A stretch of 32,913 bases of DNA. Source: Candidatus Scybalomonas excrementavium. Its GTDB lineage: Bacteria; Bacillota; Clostridia; Lachnospirales; Lachnospiraceae. Of the stretch, positions 28,106-32,913 are shown piece after piece (the stretch's first letter is position 1; the number at the start of each line of letters is the position of its first letter). Under the pieces are notes generated by a model. It saw nothing but the letters and a program-made list of their open reading frames with translations, had not been told where the DNA came from and ran no database searches. Location of the stretch: assembly GCA_017694765.1 (NCBI GenBank), contig JADIML010000169.1:1-32913 (forward strand), in the 5' to 3' direction. Made by a program: the position numbers and the translations under genes.

Positions 28106-28241
28106 CTTTATAGAAAATTTTTCTTAGTAAGTCACACTTTATTCAGACTCTATAAGATGGGTATGATGATAAAAGTGAATCAAATTAAGGAATATAGCCG
28201 AAATTTACTTTTAAAAAAATGAAAAAATTTACAAAAAAGTA

Positions 28242-28270
28242 TTGACAAAATATGGATATGCGAGTAATAT
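28242..28270 (+). promoter_or_regulatory. Promoter of the c-di-GMP controlled adhesin operon
   Basis: TTGACA (28242-28247), exactly 17 nt, TAATAT (28265-28270). Transcription would begin near 28277, just before the first riboswitch. Confidence 0.85.
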
Positions 28271-28280
28271 ATGTGCATAC

Positions 28281-28376
28281 AATAAATAGTAAAAAGGCAA
28301 AATTACTGAAAAGTAATGACGCAAAGTTAAGTATCTAAGGCAATAAAGCTATGATCGACTGACTGCACTGTTAATT
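28281..28376 (+). ncRNA. Cyclic di-GMP-I (GEMM) riboswitch, first of tandem pair
   Basis: The core GGCAAAATTACT-GAAA-AGTAAT-GACGCAAAG matches GEMM: a P2 hairpin capped by a GAAA tetraloop, then the conserved GACGCAAAG. P3 carries TCTAAG and CTATGA, a variant of the 11-nt tetraloop receptor (CCUAAG/UAUGG) with a swapped closing pair. AATAAATAGT (28281-28290) can form P1 with ACTGTTAATT (28367-28376). That P1 strand is also the left arm of the terminator at 28365, so ligand binding should block termination (predicted ON switch). Confidence 0.88.
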
Positions 28377-28392
28377 TAACAGTGCTTTTTTT
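28365..28392 (+). terminator. Expression-platform terminator of riboswitch 1
   Basis: GCACTGTTA (28365-28373) and TAACAGTGC (28377-28385), loop ATT, then seven T. The left arm overlaps the 3' strand of riboswitch P1. Confidence 0.92.
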
Positions 28393-28431
28393 ATTTCATA
28401 AAAAGAGTTTGTCCATTCTTTTAGAAGAGAA

Positions 28432-28540
28432 TTGGTTTTCTATGAAAGAAGAAAGCGTGAGAAAATGTAACTCAGAACAATAAAGTATAAAGGATGTAAA
28501 CTTTATGATAAATGAGGTTACGAATTGTTAGGAAAACCAA
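28432..28540 (+). ncRNA. Nested-stem structured element between the two riboswitches
   Basis: Three co-linear helices can nest: TTGGTTTTC (28432-28440) with GAAAACCAA (28532-28540); GTAACTCA (28467-28474) with TGAGGTTAC (28513-28521, one bulged G); ATAAAGT (28480-28486) with ACTTTAT (28500-28506). No ORF is present. I know no named RNA family that fits. Confidence 0.5.
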
Positions 28541-28552
28541 AGAGATAGAAGA

Positions 28553-28642
28553 AGTAAAAGGGCAAAATTACTGAAAAGTAATGACGCAAAGTTAAGTGTC
28601 TAAGGCAAATAAAGCTATGATTGACTAACTGCACTGTTAATT
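28553..28642 (+). ncRNA. Cyclic di-GMP-I (GEMM) riboswitch, second of tandem pair
   Basis: From GGCAAAATTACT (28561) to the terminator it is almost identical to copy 1. Differences in P3 (TGACTAAC for CGACTGAC) keep the pairing with AGTTAAGT. P1 is weaker because the upstream flank (gaagaagtaaaa) is not the AATAAATAGT of copy 1, so its switching strength may differ. Confidence 0.87.
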
Positions 28643-28658
28643 TAACAGTGCTTTTTTT
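28631..28658 (+). terminator. Expression-platform terminator of riboswitch 2
   Basis: GCACTGTTA (28631-28639) and TAACAGTGC (28643-28651) followed by seven T; identical to the terminator of riboswitch 1. Confidence 0.92.
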
Positions 28659-28680
28659 ATTTCATAGGAAATACCTTGTT

Positions 28681-28739
28681 ACATTGTTAGAAGTAACTGA
28701 AAGTTACGAAGAGTGTACAAGGGACACTTTATTATGAGC
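28681..28739 (+). repeat. Intergenic element copy 2 (adhesin operon leader)
   Basis: Shares order and wording with the copy at 20191. Here GTAACTGAAAGTTAC forms a perfect small hairpin, and CCTTGT (28674-28679) pairs with ACAAGG (28717-28722). It lies between terminator 2 and the first gene of the operon, in the untranslated leader, and begins after ATAGGAAAT as the rpoB copy's region does. Confidence 0.7.
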
Positions 28740-28764
28740 CAAATAAAAGAGAGGGGAGACTTCT

Positions 28765-29139
28765 ATGACAGATAAAGAATTAAAAAAGTTAGGGCGTGTA
28801 GCACTCTTAGAAATGTTAGTTGATATGGGTAAAAGAAATGAAGAGTTAGAACATGAAAATGAAGTATTAAAAAAACTTCAAGAAGAGAAGGAGATTCGAA
28901 TTCAAAATGCAGGTTCTATAGCAAATGCAGCGTTGGAGTTAAATAAAGTATTTGAAAATGCTCAAGCAGCAGCTGATCAATATTTATCAAATATAAAGCA
29001 GTTACAAAAAAAGGAAGAAGAACAAGCAAACACGATATTAGAGGAAGCAAACTTGAAAGCACAATGGATATTAGAACAAGCCAAAAAGGAAGCAGATCAA
29101 ATCCTATCAAATGCGAAATTAAAAGCAGAGGCTACGTAG
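28765..29139 (+). CDS. Small coiled-coil protein of adhesin/signal-peptidase operons
   Basis: A 124-residue, highly charged, almost entirely helical protein. It starts MTDKELKKLGRVALLEMLVD, a motif I associate with proteins next to signal peptidases and Cna-B or VWA pilin-like proteins in Lachnospiraceae (often mislabelled 'DNA repair protein'). Residues ~20-50 and ~75-120 have coiled-coil heptads; the end has repeated EEANLKAQWILEQAKKEA-type segments like DivIVA or V-ATPase stalk proteins. No membrane segment or signal peptide, so cytoplasmic. Start: ATG after GAGAGGGGAGACTTCT. It is the first gene under the tandem c-di-GMP riboswitches, 92 nt before the signal peptidase. The function is unknown; a scaffold for secretion or assembly is a guess. 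Confidence 0.8.
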   Translation: MTDKELKKLGRVALLEMLVDMGKRNEELEHENEVLKKLQEEKEIRIQNAGSIANAALELNKVFENAQAAADQYLSNIKQLQKKEEEQANTILEEANLKAQWILEQAKKEADQILSNAKLKAEAT

Positions 29140-29190
29140 GAAAGAAAATAGTTCTGATAGAAATAAAAAACTAAGAAAGGGTAGAGTTCA

Positions 29191-29217
29191 TTCGCTAGTA
29201 TCAAGAAAGATAGCGAG
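29191..29217 (+). repeat. Small hairpin before the signal peptidase ribosome binding site
   Basis: TCGCTA (29192-29197) and TAGCGA (29211-29216) pair 5 nt upstream of AGAGGTAG. It could modulate translation or be a processing site; no U-run. Confidence 0.35.
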
Positions 29218-29231
29218 AAAAGAGGTAGTAT

Positions 29232-29813
29232 ATGAAAGCAGATACAAAAGAAATTGCAACGGTAGAGCAGCTAGAAAAAGAGCTCAAACGTGTTCGGCAT
29301 ACAAAAGAATATGGAAGAACATTAAGAGGCACAATATACATTTTACTTGTTGTTGCAGCAGTAGCTTTTTTAATTGCTACATTGTTTTTACCAGTTCTTA
29401 GAGTATACGGAACGAGCATGGAACCAACATTAAAGAATAAAGAAATTGTAGTAGCCTTAAAAGGAAGTGAATTCAAACGAGGCGATATCGTAGCTTTTTA
29501 TTACAATAATAAAATTCTCTTAAAACGGGTGATTGGAGTAGCTGGTGACCAAATTGTAATCGAGAAAGATGGAACCGTTTTTGTAAATGGAGAAAAGTTA
29601 GAAGAGCCTTATATTTCAGGAAAAAGTCTTGGTGAATGTGATTTATCATTTCCATATCAAGTTCCTGATAATCGGATCTTTGTTATGGGAGACCATCGAG
29701 ATGTATCCATAGATAGTCGATCCTCAACGATTGGATGTATTGCAGATGAATCCATCGTAGGAAAAGTAGCCATTCGGGTTTGGCCACTGAATGAAATAGG
29801 ACTTATCAATTAG
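29232..29813 (+). CDS. lepB: Type I signal peptidase
   Basis: Membrane serine protease that removes signal peptides from secreted proteins. 193 residues: a cytoplasmic charged N-terminus, one membrane segment (~34-54), nucleophile Ser62 in GTSMEPTL, general-base Lys98 in LLKRVIGVAGD, and the box E motif MGDHRDVSIDSRS. This is the short Gram-positive (SipS) architecture. Start: ATG after AGAGGTAGTAT. It lies between the coiled-coil gene and the giant secreted protein (19 nt downstream), so it is probably dedicated to, or limiting for, processing that substrate under c-di-GMP control. Confidence 0.94.
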   Translation: MKADTKEIATVEQLEKELKRVRHTKEYGRTLRGTIYILLVVAAVAFLIATLFLPVLRVYGTSMEPTLKNKEIVVALKGSEFKRGDIVAFYYNNKILLKRVIGVAGDQIVIEKDGTVFVNGEKLEEPYISGKSLGECDLSFPYQVPDNRIFVMGDHRDVSIDSRSSTIGCIADESIVGKVAIRVWPLNEIGLIN

Positions 29814-29832
29814 AGAGAGGAGGGAAGCCGTT

Positions 29833-32800
29833 ATGCAAAAAGAACTTCAAACCAAAATAAGTCAATACTTAAAAAATAGTATGAAAATGAGACATCATTA
29901 TCAAATTCTTACGGTTATTGCCATAGCTGTTATATTTCTTGTATATAGTGTTTTAACAAAACCAGCTATTAGTATGGCATACGATAATATTAGCGTAGAA
30001 GCTATGAGGGAAAATACAGCATTTGGACAAGTAGTTCCAGTAAGAATTACAGCACAAGCATTGCAAGGAACAGAACCAACTACGTTCGTTATTTATACAA
30101 AAGGTGTTGGTGGTGGATTATCTTTCGAATATCAATTCAATGAAGAAAATATTTGTGAAGTAATGACAGAAGACGGAACTACAATTCAGTTACATAAAGA
30201 AGAAATACTGGATGAAGAAAACAGGAATGTTATAAAACATAACTATTGGTTTACGTTACAACCAGAAGAAAAGACAGCATTTGTTTTAAATTATACATCG
30301 GATGTAGAGGTTATTACGAATGAAAGTAATGTTAGTACAGGTGGAGGAAGCCAAGTACAACCAGAACAAACATCAGAGAATATAGAAAGTTCAAAAGAGG
30401 ACACAGGAAGTACTGATGTGACAGAAGAAGAAAAGACAGAAGCGACAACAGAAAAAGCAACGGAAGAAGAAGCAGAAGCGACAACAGAAAAAATACCAGA
30501 AGAAGAAAAGGCAGAAGCCACGACAGAAAAAGTACCAGAAGAAGAACAAGTAGAAGCCACAACAGAAAAAATACCAGAAGAAGAACAAGTAGAAGCCACA
30601 ACAGAAAAAGTGCCAGAGGAAGAAAAGACAGAAGTGGCAACAGAAAAAGTAATAGAAGAAGAACAAGTAGAAGACACAACAGATAAGTCAGAAAATGTGA
30701 AGCAAGAAGTCACAGCAGAGAAGAAAGATGTGACAATAGTTGATCCAACGACATTTAATAAAATTGCGATGACCGAAGCAGCATATATCATGGCAGAAAA
30801 TGATATAGAACATACAGAGAGTGAAGTGACAGAACAAGTATCCACAGAAAGTCAAGAAGTAACAACAGAAGAAAACAGTCATACAACACCAGAAGAGATA
30901 CCAAAAGCGGATCAAAATCTTACAGGACCAGAAGTATTACCTGAAGAGACTACAGAGGTAACAGTTCCTATTCACGATGAAGAAGAGATACAACAAGAAA
31001 TGCCAAAAATGGATCAATATTTAGAGATTTATGTGGCAGCATCAGCAGATGGTGGATATGGAGAAATTGCACAGCAATTACAAGGAGAAGTGGAAGGCTG
31101 GAAAGGTAATGTTCCAGTGGAACGCATTGAAAATAAGAAAGTTGCAAATCTTTCTTGGACAGCAGAAGAAAATGTTAGTGACATTATAGTAAAGGCAAGA
31201 ACAAAAGAAGATACACTGGTTACAATATCAGGAAGTAAAAGCAATTTTAATGAAACAGATTTAAAAGATATTCGTATAAAAGCAGAGGAATCTTCTAATA
31301 TGGATATGGAAACTCTAAAATCCATGTTAGAGAGTGACGAGCTTAGTATTTTAGAACAAAAAGGATTCCAAATTGTATTTCTAACGAATGGGCAAGAAGT
31401 ACAACCAACAGGAGACTTTAATATTACCTTTGAAGAATTCGAGTATGATAAAGATACAAAAACAGTAGAAGTATATCAGACGAATGAAGAAGGTGCATGG
31501 AAAAAAATAGATTCTAACTTTAGTGAGGATGGCAGTTTACGAATTTTAGTAAATGGTACTTCTTATAAGCAAAATGAAATTGTATTTTTAGGAAATAAAA
31601 CGCCTACTAAAATAAGTAAAAATGGATTAACTGCAATTCATATTACAAAAGAATGGAAAGATGAAAAAGAGCCAGAAGATATCACAGAAATTGGAATTCA
31701 CATTTACAATGATGAAGGAAAAGAAGTTGCAACGACAACATTGACGAAACAAGCTAGTTGGAAAGCAACAGTAAAAGATCTTCCTTTATATAATGCAAAT
31801 GGAGAACGGATTCAATATTCTGTTGTAGAAGATGAAATTCAAGGATATCCATCTGGAATGGCACAATATAGTGGACAAGAAAAAGTATGGGTTCCAGTAA
31901 AAGAAGAGGAAATTACAGAGGATTCCGAATACTTAACAATTATCAAAGAAAATGATAAACAATATGTTTATAGTAGCAAAGATCCTTCTAATAAAGTGGA
32001 AGTAACAAAAGAACAGCTTGGAGAACAAGTTGTAAAAGATATTAATGGCATAGAAACAAGTTGTTTTATTATTCAAGAAGAAGAAATTGCAAAACGGCTT
32101 GGAATAGAAACAGGAATAGAAGAAGATCTGGAAGTTACTATTGAAGATGTAGATGAAATAGAGGCAGCTATTAAGGAGGAAGAAGAATTAACAATTTCTA
32201 CATATAAGCCACTTTCTTTAAAAACTTCCATAGAAGAAGAGGAAACAAATATAAACACTTATGTAGGAAGTTATAAAGAAGAGTATACAGATTCTGTTGT
32301 AGTGCTTACGAGTGGAAATAGTGATAATGGTAGTACAACGGTTACAGTAACAAAAGAATGGCTTGATGGAGAAGAACATCCAGATTCTGTAACGGTACAG
32401 TTATATAGAAGATACAAAGGAGAAAATAGCTGGAAAGAAGAACATAAAGTATCTGGTTACACTTTAGTCTTGAGTGAGGCCAATCATTGGACTAGTCAAT
32501 GGGATAACCTTCCAAGTCGAGATAGAACAAAACAATATGAATATACAGCACGTGAAGTAGAAATTCCAGATGGATATGAGGCAATTACAGCAACGAACCA
32601 AGAATATAATTGGGAGGCTGTTACTACATTAGAAAATAATCAGACATATTTGATTTTATCTAGTAACGGATATACGTTTAATAGTAGCTTAGATGTAGTT
32701 AATATCAATTCTACAGGTAGTGAGAAAGCCAATAATATCCAAAATCAGTGGATAGTAGAAACAAGTAATGATGGTATATATTTAAAGAATGTATATAATG

Positions 32801-32913
32801 ACAAATATATAGCCTGGACAAGCAATGATAATGATAGTTGGAAATTAGTAGAAAACAGATCGAATGCAGAAAAATTTCAATATTATAATAATAAATTATA
32901 TATAAAAGGATAT
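29833..32913 (+). CDS. Giant secreted Cna-B-domain adhesin; 3' end outside window
   Basis: Open from ATG 29833 (after GAGAGGAGGGAAGCCGTT) to the last base: 1027 codons without a stop. Residues 1-49 form a long signal peptide: basic start, hydrophobic core VIAIAVIFLVYSVL, likely cleavage after ISMA. A ~130-residue N-terminal domain follows, then a Glu/Thr/Lys-rich stalk (residues ~180-350) with the 13-residue repeat tract at 203-285. After a region of unknown fold come two Cna-B-like segments, each opening with a TKEW motif (~599-680, ITKEWKDEKEPEDITEIGI; ~837-930, VTKEWLDGEEHPDSVTVQLY). The C-terminus, where an LPXTG sortase signal or membrane anchor would lie, is missing. Its role as a surface adhesin or pilin tip, made when c-di-GMP is high, is inferred. 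Confidence 0.9.
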   Translation, partial: MQKELQTKISQYLKNSMKMRHHYQILTVIAIAVIFLVYSVLTKPAISMAYDNISVEAMRENTAFGQVVPVRITAQALQGTEPTTFVIYTKGVGGGLSFEYQFNEENICEVMTEDGTTIQLHKEEILDEENRNVIKHNYWFTLQPEEKTAFVLNYTSDVEVITNESNVSTGGGSQVQPEQTSENIESSKEDTGSTDVTEEEKTEATTEKATEEEAEATTEKIPEEEKAEATTEKVPEEEQVEATTEKIPEEEQVEATTEKVPEEEKTEVATEKVIEEEQVEDTTDKSENVKQEVTAEKKDVTIVDPTTFNKIAMTEAAYIMAENDIEHTESEVTEQVSTESQEVTTEENSHTTPEEIPKADQNLTGPEVLPEETTEVTVPIHDEEEIQQEMPKMDQYLEIYVAASADGGYGEIAQQLQGEVEGWKGNVPVERIENKKVANLSWTAEENVSDIIVKARTKEDTLVTISGSKSNFNETDLKDIRIKAEESSNMDMETLKSMLESDELSILEQKGFQIVFLTNGQEVQPTGDFNITFEEFEYDKDTKTVEVYQTNEEGAWKKIDSNFSEDGSLRILVNGTSYKQNEIVFLGNKTPTKISKNGLTAIHITKEWKDEKEPEDITEIGIHIYNDEGKEVATTTLTKQASWKATVKDLPLYNANGERIQYSVVEDEIQGYPSGMAQYSGQEKVWVPVKEEEITEDSEYLTIIKENDKQYVYSSKDPSNKVEVTKEQLGEQVVKDINGIETSCFIIQEEEIAKRLGIETGIEEDLEVTIEDVDEIEAAIKEEEELTISTYKPLSLKTSIEEEETNINTYVGSYKEEYTDSVVVLTSGNSDNGSTTVTVTKEWLDGEEHPDSVTVQLYRRYKGENSWKEEHKVSGYTLVLSEANHWTSQWDNLPSRDRTKQYEYTAREVEIPDGYEAITATNQEYNWEAVTTLENNQTYLILSSNGYTFNSSLDVVNINSTGSEKANNIQNQWIVETSNDGIYLKNVYNDKYIAWTSNDNDSWKLVENRSNAEKFQYYNNKLYIKGY
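30439..30687 (+). repeat. In-frame 39-bp tandem repeats in the adhesin stalk
   Basis: Units begin at 30439 (36 bp), 30475, 30514, 30553, 30592 and 30631 (39 bp each), with a partial seventh at 30670. Consensus peptide EATTEK(I/V)PEEEQV. The units at 30553 and 30592 are nearly identical in DNA, so recent duplication and length variation are likely. The array has no spacers. Confidence 0.92.

Noticed and set aside
28281..28658. Reading the two repeats as copies of a mobile element
   Set aside because: The conserved core, GAAA tetraloop and receptor, and overlapping terminators fit GEMM riboswitches; there are no terminal inverted repeats or target duplications.
30439..30687. Regular 39-bp repeats resembling a CRISPR array
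   Set aside because: Units are contiguous without spacers, in frame with the adhesin gene, and translate to a periodic peptide.
30291..30845. Long minus-strand open frames rich in Ser/Phe/Leu opposite the adhesin repeat tract
   Set aside because: They mirror the Glu/Thr-rich repeats of the plus-strand adhesin gene, have no ribosome binding sites, and encode low-complexity sequence only.

Overview
The window looks like the chromosome of a low-GC Firmicute, most likely a gut member of the Lachnospiraceae. The basis is AT-rich coding sequence, strong GGAGG-type ribosome binding sites, TTGACA/TATAAT promoters, a glucuronate cluster typical of gut clostridia, an SDR-type fructuronate reductase as in Firmicutes, and a clostridial adhesin operon. 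Genus cannot be fixed from sequence reading alone (an Anaerostipes-like organism is a guess).

Region 1 (1-5158): the 3' end of a mannose-6-phosphate isomerase/ROK sugar-kinase fusion, then threonine synthesis. thrC-thrB lie on the minus strand, divergent from hom.

Region 2 (5159-20066): a complete glucuronide/glucuronate catabolic island. A cytoplasmic GH2 beta-glucuronidase (uidA) frees glucuronate from glucuronides brought in by a GPH-family symporter. UxaC, UxuB and UxuA convert glucuronate through fructuronate and mannonate to 2-keto-3-deoxygluconate. KdgK and KdgA turn this into pyruvate and glyceraldehyde-3-phosphate. A NagZ-like GH3 enzyme, a HAD phosphatase, an AraC-type and a FadR-type GntR regulator accompany them. 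A palindrome, CTTGTATACAAG, recurs at the promoters; in front of uidA and of the transporter it sits exactly between -35 and -10. It is the likely operator of the GntR protein. No tagaturonate/altronate genes are present, so the island is aimed at glucuronate rather than galacturonate. A 33-codon ORF with its own promoter and terminator lies between araC and uidA.

Region 3 (20067-28105): rpoB and rpoC, with a 349-nt structured leader before rpoB and a 212-nt gap with two perfect palindromes between them. Neither rplJL upstream nor rpsLG downstream is present.

Region 4 (28106-end): a c-di-GMP controlled surface-protein operon. A strong promoter is followed by two near-identical c-di-GMP-I (GEMM) riboswitches, each ending in its own intrinsic terminator, with a foldable 109-nt element between them. 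Downstream come a small coiled-coil protein, a type I signal peptidase and a very large secreted protein with a 13-residue Glu/Thr-rich repeat tract and Cna-B-like domains, which runs off the window end. This arrangement (tandem c-di-GMP switches, helper protein, dedicated signal peptidase, giant adhesin) is the most striking system here. A ~60-nt element directly upstream of this operon also recurs in the rpoB leader.
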